DNA of 64,000 nucleotides from Hymenobacter pini (GCF_020421205.1 NZ_JAIZZH010000002.1:310001-374000), one strand, 5' to 3'. Positions 51,045-62,320 are shown, counted from the stretch's first letter. The notes: generated from the sequence alone by a model not told the origin. Numbers and translations: made by a program.

Positions 51045-52541
51045 ATGAGTTTTCTCGCAGTGGTTCGCAGTAGGTGGCGCAGTGGTTCGCAGTGGCTGTT
51101 GTGGTTGCTGCTGTGCACCCTTGTGCCCGGCCGTTGCCTGGGCGAGCCCCCACGCGATACGCTCACTCCCACCCAGGCCAAAGCCTACGCCGAAGTGCTG
51201 AACATGCGCCCCGCTGCGGCCCGGGCCCTGCTCAACGGCTCCGACGCCGGCACGCTGCTGGTGCAGGACTGCCTCGGCATCACGGAACTGCTGGTGAGCC
51301 AGGATGCCAGCCGGTACGCGGCCACCGTGCAGGCCCAGGACCAACGGCTGCAGCAGCTGGAGCAGCAGCCCGCCGGGGCCCTGCCGACCTACACCGCGGC
51401 CGAAATTCGGCTGCACCAGGCCGCCGCGCAGGTGGTGTTCGGGCACGAGGTACAGGGGGCTTGGAGTTTGCGCCAGAGCTACCTGGCCATGCAGCAGGTG
51501 GTGCGCCGCTACCCGCAGTACCTGCCGGCCCGCAAAACGCTGGGCATGCTGCAGTTTTTCATTGGCTCGTTGCCTGAGTCGTACCGCTGGTTTCTGAAGC
51601 TGCTGGGGCTGCCCGGCTCCGTGGAGGCGGGCCTGCACAACCTGCGCCGGGCGGCCGCCGAGCCCAACGACTTCCAGCTGGAAAGCCGGCTGATTCTGGC
51701 TTTGCTGGAGGAAACCTACTACAAAAAGCCCGAGGCAGCCCTTACGCTCATGGGCACGCTGCAGCGCCAGCAGCCCCGCAGTCAGCTCCTGAGCTACCTG
51801 CTCATCAGCCAGCTCAAGAAGCAGCACCGCACCGACGAGGCCCTGGCCGCCTACCGCGCCCGGCCCACCGGCCCCGAGTACCTGCCACTGCCCTACCTGC
51901 ACCACATGGCCGCCGACTTGCTGCTGTATCAGGGCCAGTACGCGGCTTCGCAGCGCGAAAACCTGTTGTTTTTGCAGCAGTACCAGGGCCAGCACTACCG
52001 CAAGGATGCCTGGTTCAAACTGTATCTGGCGGCGTGGCTGGGCGGCAGCCCGGCTGCGGCCGATAAGTACCGCCGACAGATTGGCGCGGGCGGCCGCACG
52101 GTGCTGGAGGAAGACACCTACGCCCAACGGTTTCTGGAGGATAAGCAGCCGCTGAACCCGGTGCTTACCCGGGCCCGTCTGCAGATTGACGGCGGCTACT
52201 ACCGCCCGGCCCTGGCCACCCTCGACGGCTTCGAGCCCACTGCCGCCACGCCCCTGCGCGACCGGCTGGAGGAGCCCTACCGCCGCGCCCGGGCCCTGCA
52301 CCTGCTCGGCCGCCCCGACTCGGCCAGGCCCTATTACGCCCGCACCATTGCCCTGGCCGGCACCGCGCCCTACTATTTCGCGCCCCAGTCGGCGCTGCAG
52401 CTCGGCTACCTGTACCAGGCCGAGGGCCAGGCCGCCACCGCCCGCGCCTACTTCCGCAAAGCCCTGAGCTACCCCCGCCACGAGTACAAGAACAGCACCG
52501 ACACCAAAGCCAAACTGGCGCTGAAGGAGCTGGGCGAGTGA
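51045..52541 (+). CDS. Secreted TPR-repeat protein
   Basis: A 498-residue protein with an N-terminal signal (WLLWLLLCTLVPGRCLG) and TPR-like helical repeats throughout (for example ALTLMGTLQRQQPRSQLL, then YLYQAEGQAATARAYFRKAL). It may be a periplasmic or lipid-attached scaffold. Start codon lies just after the terminator, so its promoter must be very close or within it. Partners unknown. Confidence 0.7.
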   Translation: MSFLAVVRSRWRSGSQWLLWLLLCTLVPGRCLGEPPRDTLTPTQAKAYAEVLNMRPAAARALLNGSDAGTLLVQDCLGITELLVSQDASRYAATVQAQDQRLQQLEQQPAGALPTYTAAEIRLHQAAAQVVFGHEVQGAWSLRQSYLAMQQVVRRYPQYLPARKTLGMLQFFIGSLPESYRWFLKLLGLPGSVEAGLHNLRRAAAEPNDFQLESRLILALLEETYYKKPEAALTLMGTLQRQQPRSQLLSYLLISQLKKQHRTDEALAAYRARPTGPEYLPLPYLHHMAADLLLYQGQYAASQRENLLFLQQYQGQHYRKDAWFKLYLAAWLGGSPAAADKYRRQIGAGGRTVLEEDTYAQRFLEDKQPLNPVLTRARLQIDGGYYRPALATLDGFEPTAATPLRDRLEEPYRRARALHLLGRPDSARPYYARTIALAGTAPYYFAPQSALQLGYLYQAEGQAATARAYFRKALSYPRHEYKNSTDTKAKLALKELGE

Positions 52542-52568
52542 GGCTGCTGAGAGCAGGATATAGAACGT

Positions 52569-52606
52569 CATTCCGAGCGAAGCCGAGGAATCTCGCGTGC
52601 TGACGT
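52569..52606. repeat. 38-base dispersed repeat, copy 1
   Basis: Starts CATTCCGAGCGAAGCCGAGG and ends GTGCTGACGT; identical over 38 bases to 62383-62420. A partly complementary arm follows at 52614-52650, giving a hairpin like REP pairs. Confidence 0.75.
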
Positions 52607-52722
52607 TGCAATGCTATTCAGACGTCAGCCGAGCGAGATGCTTCGCCTCCGGCTCTGTACGACGGCCTTTCTAGTACGCGGTCCACCGGTCCTCGTCAAA
52701 GCAAGTTGGCAGTTCGGTCCCG

Positions 52723-52730
52723 TACCTTTG
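52723..52730 (+). promoter_or_regulatory. -7 box of pabB
   Basis: TACCTTTG, with TTG 14 bases upstream (52706-52708). The GTG start is four bases downstream, so the mRNA may be leaderless. Confidence 0.5.
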
Positions 52731-52734
52731 CCCT

Positions 52735-54006
52735 GTGCTTTCCGTTCCGCTTTCGTCCCTCCCGCCCGACTTCCGCGCCCGCGCTTTGCGCTGGGCCGCG
52801 CAGTTTCCGCATTGCGCCTATTTGGAATCCAACGACCTGGCCTACCCCGAAGGCCCTTTCCGGCGGCTGCTGGGCGTAGCTGAGGATGCCCTCGCTGCGC
52901 CCCGCTCCCTCACTAAGCTGAGTTCCTGGCTAGCAGCTACCGATGGAGCCGCCCCCCGGCTGGGATTTGTCACCTACGACGTTAAAAACGAACTAGAGGA
53001 CCTGCGCAGCGCCAACCCCTCGGGCCTCGCCTGGCCGGCGCTGCACTTCTTCCAGCCCCACACCTGGCTGCACTGGCGCGCCGACCACCTCGAAATCCAC
53101 GGCCGCACCGCTGGGGTGCTGGCGGCTATTCTGGCCATGGCGGTGCCGACGCTGCCGCCCCCCGCGGTGCCAATCTTCACCCCACGGATGCCCAAGGCAG
53201 AGTACCTGACGGCAGTGCAGGCCGTGCGCGAGGATATTTTGAATGGGGAGGTGTACGAGCTGAACCTATGCCAGGAGTTCTACGCCGAAAACGTGCGGAT
53301 TAACCCGGTAGACGTGTTTCTGCGGCTGAATGCGGCCTCACCGGCCCCGTTTGCGGGCTTCGTGCGCCACCACCACCACTACCTGCTGTGCGCCTCGCCC
53401 GAGCGGTTTCTGGCCCGGCAGCAGGCGCGGCTGGTGTCGCAGCCCATTAAGGGTACCATCCGCCGCGGCGCTACGCCGCCGGAGGACGAGCAGCAGCGCC
53501 AGACGCTGCTGCACGACGAAAAGGAACGGGCCGAAAACCTGATGATTGTGGACCTGGTGCGCAACGACCTGGCCCGCGTGGCCCGCACCGGCTCGGTGCA
53601 GGTGCCCGAGCTGTTCGGCCTCTACCCGTTCCGCCACGTGTGGCAGATGATTTCGACGGTTACGGCCGAGGCACGCCCGGGAATCGGCCTCGCCGACGTG
53701 CTGCGCGCCGCCTTCCCGATGGGCTCGATGACGGGCGCGCCTAAAATCCGGGCCATGCAGCTGATTGAGCACTACGAGCGGGCCCGCCGCGGCCTCTACA
53801 GCGGCAGCATCGGCTACGTGGACCCCGACGGCGGCTTCGATTTCAACGTGGTCATCCGCAGCCTGCAGTACCGCCAGGATACCGGCCACCTCAGCTTCCA
53901 GGTCGGCTCGGCCATCACCTACGACTCCGACCCCGAGCGCGAGTACGCCGAATGCCTCCTCAAAGCCCGGGCAATCCTGGAAGTGCTAGGCGCGGTGGTG
54001 AGGTAG
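52735..54006 (+). CDS. pabB: Aminodeoxychorismate/anthranilate synthase component I
   Basis: A 423-residue chorismate-binding enzyme. Key blocks: EDILNGEVYELNLCQEF, SQPIKGTIRRG (PIKGT with Lys, typical of PabB rather than TrpE's PIAGT), DEKERAENLMIVDLVRND, and GSMTGAPKIRAM. It makes the folate precursor 4-amino-4-deoxychorismate with a glutamine amidotransferase partner, which is not next to it. Start is GTG; no ATG lies near the family start. Confidence 0.85.
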   Translation: MLSVPLSSLPPDFRARALRWAAQFPHCAYLESNDLAYPEGPFRRLLGVAEDALAAPRSLTKLSSWLAATDGAAPRLGFVTYDVKNELEDLRSANPSGLAWPALHFFQPHTWLHWRADHLEIHGRTAGVLAAILAMAVPTLPPPAVPIFTPRMPKAEYLTAVQAVREDILNGEVYELNLCQEFYAENVRINPVDVFLRLNAASPAPFAGFVRHHHHYLLCASPERFLARQQARLVSQPIKGTIRRGATPPEDEQQRQTLLHDEKERAENLMIVDLVRNDLARVARTGSVQVPELFGLYPFRHVWQMISTVTAEARPGIGLADVLRAAFPMGSMTGAPKIRAMQLIEHYERARRGLYSGSIGYVDPDGGFDFNVVIRSLQYRQDTGHLSFQVGSAITYDSDPEREYAECLLKARAILEVLGAVVR

Positions 54007-54032
54007 GTGGTTGGGTGGTTAGGATAAGGTCC

Positions 54033-54186
54033 GTCATTGCGAGGCCGGAGGCCGAAGACATCCTTCCTTTCCCTTTTCTACACGCTGAACCCAAACGAAG
54101 CCCCTGGTATAACAGGTTTTAGAATAGGCCGGGGCTTGGCACCCTGAAAAGGACGGATTGCTTCGTCGTGCCTCCTCGCAATGACA
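54033..54186. repeat. Inverted-repeat element of about 150 bases
   Basis: Starts GTCATTGCGAGG and ends CCTCGCAATGAC; the outer arms of about 31 bases pair imperfectly, and an inner stem AAGCCCC / GGGGCTT lies inside. No gene. It looks like a REP/MITE-type element between pabB and miaB. Confidence 0.65.
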
Positions 54187-54276
54187 GTACCCATCCACCT
54201 AACTACCCAACCACCTAACCACTCAACAACCCATCCACCCACTCCTGCCATTCTGTCATTTTCACCCGAAAAAGGC

Positions 54277-54284
54277 TACCTTTG
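54277..54284 (+). promoter_or_regulatory. -7 box of miaB
   Basis: TACCTTTG, 46 bases before the ATG at 54331. Confidence 0.5.
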
Positions 54285-54330
54285 CCGTTCTCTGAATTGT
54301 GATGCCGCTGCCTGTTGCAGGCCCTTTGCC

Positions 54331-55791
54331 ATGTCCCAACCACTGATTACCCTCGATTTCCTCGATACGCCCACCCTGCCCACTCCCACTACGGAGGCCG
54401 CCACTCACGCCCATGAACCCTCGGGCGAGGTGCGCGTGAACCCCAGCACCCGCACGGGTAAAAGCCGCAAGCTCTACATTGAGAGCTACGGCTGCCAGAT
54501 GAACTTCTCCGACTCGGAAATCGTGTCGAGCATCCTCTTCAACGAGGGCTTCGACACCACCGACCAGCTCGATGCTGCCGACTTGGTGCTGCTCAACACC
54601 TGTTCCATCCGCGAGAAGGCCGAGCAAACCGTGCGCATGCGCCTCAAGCAGATTAACGGCCACAAAAAGCGCAACCCCGGCCTGCTGGTGGGCGTGCTGG
54701 GCTGCATGGCCGAGCGGCTGAAAAGCAAGTTTCTGGAAGAGGAGAAGCTGGTGGACCTGGTAGTGGGCCCCGACGCCTACCGGGACCTGCCCCAGCTGAT
54801 TCAGCAGGTGGATGGCGGCCAGAAGGCCGTGAACGTGCTGTTGAGCCGCGAGGAAACCTACGCCGACATCACGCCGGTGCGCCTGAACTCGAACGGTATT
54901 ACGGCCTTCATCAGCATCATGCGCGGCTGCGACAACATGTGCTCCTTCTGCGTGGTGCCCTTCACCCGGGGCCGGGAGCGGAGCCGGGACGCCCACAGCA
55001 TTGTGCAGGAAGCCCGCGACCTGGTAGCGGCCGGCTATAAGGAAGTGACCCTGCTGGGCCAGAACGTGGACAGCTACAAGTGGGCCTCCGAGGACGGTAC
55101 CGAGCAGGTGAACTTTGCCCAGCTGCTGGAACAGGTGGCGCTGGTGAGCCCCGAGTTGCGGGTACGCTTCTCCACCTCCCACCCCAAGGACATCACCGAC
55201 GAGGTGCTGCACACCATGGCCCGGTACGAGAACATCTGCAAATACATTCACCTGCCGGCCCAGAGCGGCAACTCGCGGGTGCTCAAGCTGATGAACCGCA
55301 CCTACGACCGGCCCTGGTACGAGGAGCGCGTGCGGGCCATCCGCCGCATCCTCGGCGACGACTGCGCCATCAGCACCGACATGATTGCCGGCTTCTGCTC
55401 CGAAACCGAGGAGGAGCACCAGGATAGCCTTAGCCTGCTCGATTTCGCCCAGTACGACATGGGCTACAACTTCTTCTATTCAGAGCGCCCCGGCACGTTG
55501 GCCGCCCGCAAGCTGGAGGATGATATTCCGCTGGAGGTGAAAAAGCGCCGCCTGCAGGAAATTATCGACCGGCAGCAGCTGCACGCCCGAGCCCGCTACG
55601 CCCGCATGGTAGGCCGCGTGCACCGCGTGCTGGTGGAAGGCCCCTCGAAGCGTAGCCAGGAACACCTGAGCGGCCGCAACAGCCAGAACCAGGTGGTCAT
55701 CTTCCCTAAAGGCACCGCCCAGAAAGGCGACTACGTAGATGTTTTAGCAACTAGCACGACGGGAGCAGCACTGCTGGGCGAGATGGTGTAG
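54331..55791 (+). CDS. miaB: tRNA i6A37 methylthiotransferase MiaB
   Basis: About 486 residues. N-terminal cysteines in SYGCQMN, NTCSIRE and LGCMAE; radical SAM motif CDNMCSFC; C-terminal TRAM domain. It converts i6A37 to ms2i6A in tRNAs reading U-starting codons. The ATG at 54331 ([11 protein letters not shown]) gives the normal length; the frame stays open upstream but that part covers the repeat and the promoter box. Confidence 0.95.
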   Translation: MSQPLITLDFLDTPTLPTPTTEAATHAHEPSGEVRVNPSTRTGKSRKLYIESYGCQMNFSDSEIVSSILFNEGFDTTDQLDAADLVLLNTCSIREKAEQTVRMRLKQINGHKKRNPGLLVGVLGCMAERLKSKFLEEEKLVDLVVGPDAYRDLPQLIQQVDGGQKAVNVLLSREETYADITPVRLNSNGITAFISIMRGCDNMCSFCVVPFTRGRERSRDAHSIVQEARDLVAAGYKEVTLLGQNVDSYKWASEDGTEQVNFAQLLEQVALVSPELRVRFSTSHPKDITDEVLHTMARYENICKYIHLPAQSGNSRVLKLMNRTYDRPWYEERVRAIRRILGDDCAISTDMIAGFCSETEEEHQDSLSLLDFAQYDMGYNFFYSERPGTLAARKLEDDIPLEVKKRRLQEIIDRQQLHARARYARMVGRVHRVLVEGPSKRSQEHLSGRNSQNQVVIFPKGTAQKGDYVDVLATSTTGAALLGEMV

Positions 55792-55833
55792 AGCCCGTTT
55801 TGCGTTATTCGTTTTCTGTTTTTCGGCCGCTGT

Positions 55834-56220
55834 ATGAATTCTGGCTCAGCAGGCAGCACACAATCCTACAAAGACTTGGCTGTCTGGCAGCAAGGCCGCA
55901 AGCTGGTCAAGTCGGTTTACATGCTGACTAAAGGTTTCCCGGCCGAAGAACGCTACGATTTGGTAAGCCAGATGCGGCGGGCAGCCGTGTCAATCCCCTC
56001 TAATATTGCAGAAGGCTGCGGTAGACAGTACCCAAAGGATACCATTCAGTTTCTGGTAACTGCCCGTGGCTCACTGTACGAACTGGAAACACAAACTTAC
56101 CTGTCATTCGACCTTGGCTATATCACTGAAGGCCAGCTAATGGCTTCTGTGCAGGAGTTCGAGAAGACCATTCAGCTACTGCAGGGTTTTATTCGCTACT
56201 ACCGAACTCTTATAAAGTAG
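55834..56220 (+). CDS. Four-helix-bundle protein (23S rRNA IVS type)
   Basis: A 128-residue helical protein with YKDLAVWQQGRKLVKSVY and IPSNIAEGCGR, the marks of the family first seen in 23S rRNA intervening sequences. Cellular role unknown. It is less GC-rich than its neighbours and sits alone between miaB and the sigma-54 activator, so it may be an insertion. Confidence 0.85.
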   Translation: MNSGSAGSTQSYKDLAVWQQGRKLVKSVYMLTKGFPAEERYDLVSQMRRAAVSIPSNIAEGCGRQYPKDTIQFLVTARGSLYELETQTYLSFDLGYITEGQLMASVQEFEKTIQLLQGFIRYYRTLIK

Positions 56221-56270
56221 TATTCTGCCCTATCCGTCGATAAACAAGAAACAAAAAACGAAAAACGCCT

Positions 56271-57593
56271 TTGACACCTTCCGAAATACAATCAATCAAG
56301 CAACGCTTCGGCATTATCGGCAACGCGCCGGCGCTGAACTACGCCATTCAGGTGGCGGCCCAGGTGGCGCCTACTGACATGACGGTGCTGATTACCGGCG
56401 AAAGTGGCTCCGGTAAAGAGTCGTTTTCCAAGATCATCCACGCCCTGTCGCCGCGCAAGCACGGGCAGTTCATTGCTATCAACTGCGGGGCCATTCCGGA
56501 AGGCACCATCGACTCGGAGCTGTTTGGGCACGAGAAAGGCTCGTTTACCGGGGCGCAGGAGGCCCGCAAGGGCTACTTTGAGGTAACCAACGGCGGCACC
56601 ATCTTCCTCGACGAGATTGGCGAGATGCCCCTGGGCACTCAGGCCCGCCTGCTGCGCGTGCTCGAAAACGGCGAGTTTATTCGCGTGGGCTCCTCCAAAG
56701 TGCAGAAGACCGACGTGCGCGTGGTGGCCGCTACCAACGTGAATCTGCTGGATGCCGTGCGCGAAGGTCGCTTCCGCGAAGACCTGTACTACCGTCTCAA
56801 CACGGTGCCCATTACGGTTCCACCACTGCGTGAACGAGGCGACGATATCTACTTACTATTCAGAAAGTTCGCCACGGATTTTGCTGATCGTTACCGGGTA
56901 AAGCCCATCAGTCTCACCCCCGATGCGGTGCAGGAGCTGCAGCGCTTCCGCTTCCCCGGCAACATCCGCCAGCTCAAGAACGTGGCCGAGCAGATGTCGG
57001 TGCTGGAAACCGACCGGGAAATTGACGCCCGCGGCCTGCGTCGGTACCTGCCCCAGGAACAATCGTCGCAGCTGCCCATGCTGGTGCACGCCGCCGGCAG
57101 CGCCACCGACGGGGCCGGTAACGCCTACTCGGAGCGCGACCTGCTGTACAAGGTGCTGTTCGACATGCGCCGCGACATGACGGACCTCAAAAAGCTGGTG
57201 CTGGATATGGCCGGCGGGCCTCGCTCGGCGCAGGACGCCCAGGAACTGCTGCGCCAGAACAGCCACCTGTTCACCAACGTGCAGGTTTCCCCCTACGAGG
57301 GCCCGGCTGCCCGGTCCCTGCGCCCCGAGGTGGGCCCTTCCGAATTCATCCTGAACCCGCGCGAGCTGGCCGTGGAAGACGCCACCGACTACGAGGAAGA
57401 AGCCCAGCGCGTGGAGGATATTTCGCACGAAACCGAGGAAGAAACGCTGAGTTTGGAGGCCAAGGAAAAGGAAATGATTATTAAAGCGTTGAAGAAGCAC
57501 AACAACAAGCGCAAATACGCCGCGCATGATTTGGGCATCTCAGAACGCACCCTCTATCGGAAACTCAAGCAATATGATCTGGAACAAGCGTAA
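56271..57593 (+). CDS. Sigma-54-dependent transcriptional activator
   Basis: A 440-residue protein. AAA+ domain (about 15-245) with Walker A GESGSGKE, the sigma-54 contact loop GSFTGA and Walker B TIFLDEIGE; Fis-type HTH at the C-terminus (NNKRKYAAHDLGISERTLYR). There is no receiver domain, so it is controlled by other means. The start is TTG at 56271; no ATG precedes the AAA+ core. lptE starts inside its 3' end. Confidence 0.88.
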   Translation: MTPSEIQSIKQRFGIIGNAPALNYAIQVAAQVAPTDMTVLITGESGSGKESFSKIIHALSPRKHGQFIAINCGAIPEGTIDSELFGHEKGSFTGAQEARKGYFEVTNGGTIFLDEIGEMPLGTQARLLRVLENGEFIRVGSSKVQKTDVRVVAATNVNLLDAVREGRFREDLYYRLNTVPITVPPLRERGDDIYLLFRKFATDFADRYRVKPISLTPDAVQELQRFRFPGNIRQLKNVAEQMSVLETDREIDARGLRRYLPQEQSSQLPMLVHAAGSATDGAGNAYSERDLLYKVLFDMRRDMTDLKKLVLDMAGGPRSAQDAQELLRQNSHLFTNVQVSPYEGPAARSLRPEVGPSEFILNPRELAVEDATDYEEEAQRVEDISHETEEETLSLEAKEKEMIIKALKKHNNKRKYAAHDLGISERTLYRKLKQYDLEQA

Positions 57594-58104
57594 CTGGGCT
57601 TTTGGGCTGTATTTGCTACTGCAGCCGCTGTTCAGCGGCTGCGGAATTTACTCGTTCAGCGGCACCAATATTGACCCCACGGTCAAGACGATATCCATTG
57701 CCACCTTCGCCAACAACGCCAACAACGGGCCCTCGTTCCTGTCGCCGCGGTTTACGGAAGATTTCAAGGATTACTTCCAGCGCAATACCTCGCTAAAGCT
57801 GGTGCCCCGGGACGGCGACTTACAGTTTGAGGGTCAGATCATTGCCTACGATTTTGCACCGGCTGCCATCCAGAGTACCAATGGCCAGGACCAAGCCGGA
57901 GCCAACCAGCTCACCATTCAGGTGCGGGTGAAGTTCACTAACACCAAGGACCCCAAGCAGGATTTCGAGCAAACCCTGCAAACCACCCGGCCTTTCCCCG
58001 CCACCCGCGACATTACCAGCATCAACAACGACCCCACGGCCCTGCGGGAGTTGTTCCGCAACATCATCACCGACGCCTTCAATAAGTCGGTAGCCAACTG
58101 GTAA
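57574..58104 (+). CDS. lptE: LptE-family lipoprotein
   Basis: A 176-residue lipoprotein. Signal and lipobox at the start (LQPLFSGCGIYSF, Cys about residue 22); the mature part (TVKTISIATFANNANNGPSF, then LKLVPRDGDLQFEGQII) is the LptE fold. It would help LptD place LPS in the outer membrane. The ATG lies 20 bases inside the activator gene. Confidence 0.85.
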   Translation: MIWNKRNWAFGLYLLLQPLFSGCGIYSFSGTNIDPTVKTISIATFANNANNGPSFLSPRFTEDFKDYFQRNTSLKLVPRDGDLQFEGQIIAYDFAPAAIQSTNGQDQAGANQLTIQVRVKFTNTKDPKQDFEQTLQTTRPFPATRDITSINNDPTALRELFRNIITDAFNKSVANW

Positions 58105-58252
58105 ACGCTGCGCGGCTAGGGTAAATCCTGTAAATTGGCGCATTGTTGCGGCCCTTTGCCCAGGCCGGAGGCTGCAACTTTCTCTTCATTTCCCTTTGTA
58201 CAGCCTGTTGGCCGTTGCTTCGGCGGCGGGCTGTTTTTAGCGTATTCCCTGC

Positions 58253-59602
58253 ATGACCCGCGCGTCGCTTTTGCACATTCTGGACCACGTGAACGGAATT
58301 TCGGATGCCGAAATTCGGGAGCTGGAGCAATTGGCGGCGGCGTTTCCGTATTGCCAGACGGCCCATGTGCTACTGGCCAAAGCCTCCCACGACCGGGGTA
58401 GCATGCTGGCCAGCCAGCGCCTACGACGGGCCGCTACCTACGCCGCCGACCGGGAGTTGCTGCGGCAATTACTGGAGCAGCCTGTAGCCCCCCAACCCGT
58501 CGTCACCCCCGAGGTTCCAGTGGCTGCATCGGCCTTTGATGAACCAGTTGCGGTAGTAGCGCCAGAGCCGGAGCCTCTTCCGGAGGCTACACCAGTACAG
58601 GAATTGCCTGCCACGGAGGATTTACTCACGGCAGAGCCTGCCTCTACTCCAGCCCTTTTGCCGCAGGACGCTGCGGAATCTGTTACGCCAGCAAAGGTTG
58701 CAGATGCAGAGCCTATTGCCGAAGAAGTTGAGCCCTCGTCCACTGAAACATCACCGGCGTATGTATCGGATACAGAGCTATTTGAAATACCGCACCCCGA
58801 TGTTATTACGGCACCAAAAGAGCCAGTAGCCGAATCAAGCTCTCCGGAATCATCTGCCCCTGCAGTGGAGGAACAACCGGCTGAGGTAGCCCTATCTAAT
58901 ACAGCTGAACCTGCGACCACCGAAACAGCGGTTCCTGAGGCCGCAGCAGAGGCGGACGACGATGTACTGCCGGCCGTGGCCCCGCCCATTCGCCCCCCGG
59001 CCGACGGCGGCATTTCCCGGTTTGAGTTTGGCCTCAGTCAGCCCGCATTGGCCGAGCCGGTTGGCTATCAACTGCCGGGCTTGGAGGACGAGGAGGACGA
59101 TGAACTACCAACGCTCAGTTCTCTGACTACGGCCCCGGCCCCGGTAGTAACCGCCCCATTCCGCGCCGATGCCGACCTGGGGTATGCCCTTGGGGCGGGC
59201 AGCCGCTTAGGCTATGACTTGCAGGCCCACGATGGTTACACGCTGGATTTGCCTCTGGATGCTTTCTTCGAGCCCGATGCATTGCTACTGGCCCATTTGA
59301 AGTCTCACAAGCCCAAGCCGGTGTCGTCATCGCTGGATCTGATTAACCGTTTCCTCAAGACCCAGCCGCGCATCAAAACGCCGGCGGGCCTGCCCCTACC
59401 AGCCGAGGAACAGCCCGACTTATCAGTGCGCAGCACCAGTGCGGCCCCGGCCATAGCCTCCGAAAGTCTGGCCAAAATAATGGTACGGCAAGGCAAGAAG
59501 GATAAGGCCATTGAAATATATGAACGGCTTATGGCGCGCCAGCCGGAAAAAAAGGCGTATTTTGCCGAGCAAATCCAACAACTGCAACAACCTTCGGAGT
59601 AG
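58253..59602 (+). CDS. TPR-type protein with acidic Pro-rich middle
   Basis: A 449-residue protein. N-terminal helical part (about 1-80: HILDHVNGISDAEIRELEQL, then YCQTAHVLLAKASHDRG), a Pro/Ala/Glu-rich disordered middle (about 85-260), and a C-terminal repeat (LAKIMVRQGKKDKAIEIYER). Found between lptE and secG in related genomes, as I recall. It ends one base before secG. Function unknown. Confidence 0.7.
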   Translation: MTRASLLHILDHVNGISDAEIRELEQLAAAFPYCQTAHVLLAKASHDRGSMLASQRLRRAATYAADRELLRQLLEQPVAPQPVVTPEVPVAASAFDEPVAVVAPEPEPLPEATPVQELPATEDLLTAEPASTPALLPQDAAESVTPAKVADAEPIAEEVEPSSTETSPAYVSDTELFEIPHPDVITAPKEPVAESSSPESSAPAVEEQPAEVALSNTAEPATTETAVPEAAAEADDDVLPAVAPPIRPPADGGISRFEFGLSQPALAEPVGYQLPGLEDEEDDELPTLSSLTTAPAPVVTAPFRADADLGYALGAGSRLGYDLQAHDGYTLDLPLDAFFEPDALLLAHLKSHKPKPVSSSLDLINRFLKTQPRIKTPAGLPLPAEEQPDLSVRSTSAAPAIASESLAKIMVRQGKKDKAIEIYERLMARQPEKKAYFAEQIQQLQQPSE

Positions 59603-59995
59603 ATGTACTACGTTCTTATTGCCCTGATTCTTCTTGTGTGCTTCCTGCTGGCCGTAGTAGTGCTGGCCCAAAACCCCAAAGGGGGCGGAATTTCCAGCCA
59701 GTTTGGCGCTGGCGGTGCGGCCCAACTCATGGGCGTAAAACGCACCGGCGACCTGCTGGAAAAACTCACCTGGGGCTTCGCCATCGGGCTGATGGTCCTG
59801 AGTTTGGGCACCCACATGATTGGGGATGCCCCCACTGCAGGCCCGGCCCGCAGCATTAACCAGCAAAAAGCCTTAGAATCCCGCCCGGCTCCTGCCCCGG
59901 CTACTCCGGCTCCCGCTATGCCCGGTGCTGCCGCTCCTGGCGCTGCGCCCGCTATGGCTCCGGCCGCTCAGCCTACCCCGGCCCCGGCCCAGTAA
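59603..59995 (+). CDS. secG: Preprotein translocase subunit SecG
   Basis: A 130-residue protein with two membrane helices (about 2-22 and 52-70) and the family motif VLAQNPKGGGISSQFG between them. It supports SecYE in protein export. The long Pro/Ala-rich tail (about 90-130) is longer than in E. coli but common in this group. Confidence 0.92.
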   Translation: MYYVLIALILLVCFLLAVVVLAQNPKGGGISSQFGAGGAAQLMGVKRTGDLLEKLTWGFAIGLMVLSLGTHMIGDAPTAGPARSINQQKALESRPAPAPATPAPAMPGAAAPGAAPAMAPAAQPTPAPAQ

Positions 59996-60017
59996 GCTGC
60001 TCTTCGCATTGCACCTC

Positions 60018-60056
60018 AAACCGGTGGTTTCCGCGTAGGAAGCCACCGGTTTTTGT
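60018..60056 (+). terminator. Terminator after secG
   Basis: Stem CCGGTGGTTTCC / GGAAGCCACCGG, one mismatch, followed by TTTTTG. Confidence 0.85.
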
Positions 60057-60250
60057 TTGCCCCGGTCTGCCTCCGGGATTTTGCCCGAACTTCTGCCGTT
60101 CCGCCGCGTACAGCGGCGGGCTGCTCTGCCGATTTTTCTGCCACACCTGACAAGCACCCGAATAATTTGGGCCGGAAAGCCGCCACAGGCGTTCATTCTG
60201 TCAGGTTTTGCGGAGCTGGCACAGGAAGTGCAGCACGCCCGGCAACACCC

Positions 60251-60258
60251 TAGATTTG
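60251..60258 (+). promoter_or_regulatory. -7 box of groES-groEL
   Basis: TAGATTTG, matching TAnnTTTG, 27 bases before the groES ATG. No CIRCE element was found. Confidence 0.55.
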
Positions 60259-60285
60259 TGTAACCTTTCAACCAAAACGTACAAT

Positions 60286-60576
60286 ATGTCGCTTAGCATC
60301 AAACCGCTGGCTGACCGCGTAATCATTGCGCCCGCCGCCGCCGAGGAAAAAACCAAATCGGGCATCATCATCCCCGACACGGCTAAAGAAAAGCCCCAGC
60401 GTGGTGAAGTAGTGGCCGTAGGTGAAGGCAAAGTGGCCGACAACGGCACCACCATCAAACCTCAGGTGAAAGCAGGTGACCAGGTACTCTACGGCAAATA
60501 CGCCGGTACCGAAATTACCGTGGACGGCCAAGACTACCTCATCATGAAGGAGTCGGACATTTTTGCCGTACTGTAA
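60286..60576 (+). CDS. groES: Co-chaperonin GroES
   Basis: A 96-residue co-chaperonin with the full pattern: [20 protein letters not shown], the mobile loop ([15 protein letters not shown]) and the closing [17 protein letters not shown]. It caps GroEL during folding. Directly followed by groEL. Confidence 0.97.
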   Translation: MSLSIKPLADRVIIAPAAAEEKTKSGIIIPDTAKEKPQRGEVVAVGEGKVADNGTTIKPQVKAGDQVLYGKYAGTEITVDGQDYLIMKESDIFAVL

Positions 60577-60603
60577 GGTTTCCTTTCTCCCATCCCTCTC
60601 TGA

Positions 60604-62266
<1,663 letters not shown>

Positions 62267-62280
62267 AGCCGTTAATTCAT

Positions 62281-62320
62281 AAAAAAGCCCCGCTGGACTT
62301 CGGTCCGGCGGGGCTTTTTT
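62281..62320 (+). terminator. Terminator after groEL
   Basis: AAAAAAGCCCCGC / GCGGGGCTTTTTT around TGGACTTCGGTCCG; works in both directions. Confidence 0.9.

Noticed and set aside
50979..52571. 530-codon open frame opposite the TPR protein
   Set aside because: Composition is a reverse image of the coding strand; no start signal or motif.
60200..60286. CIRCE element upstream of groES
   Set aside because: No TTAGCACTC-N9-GAGTGCTAA-type repeat found.
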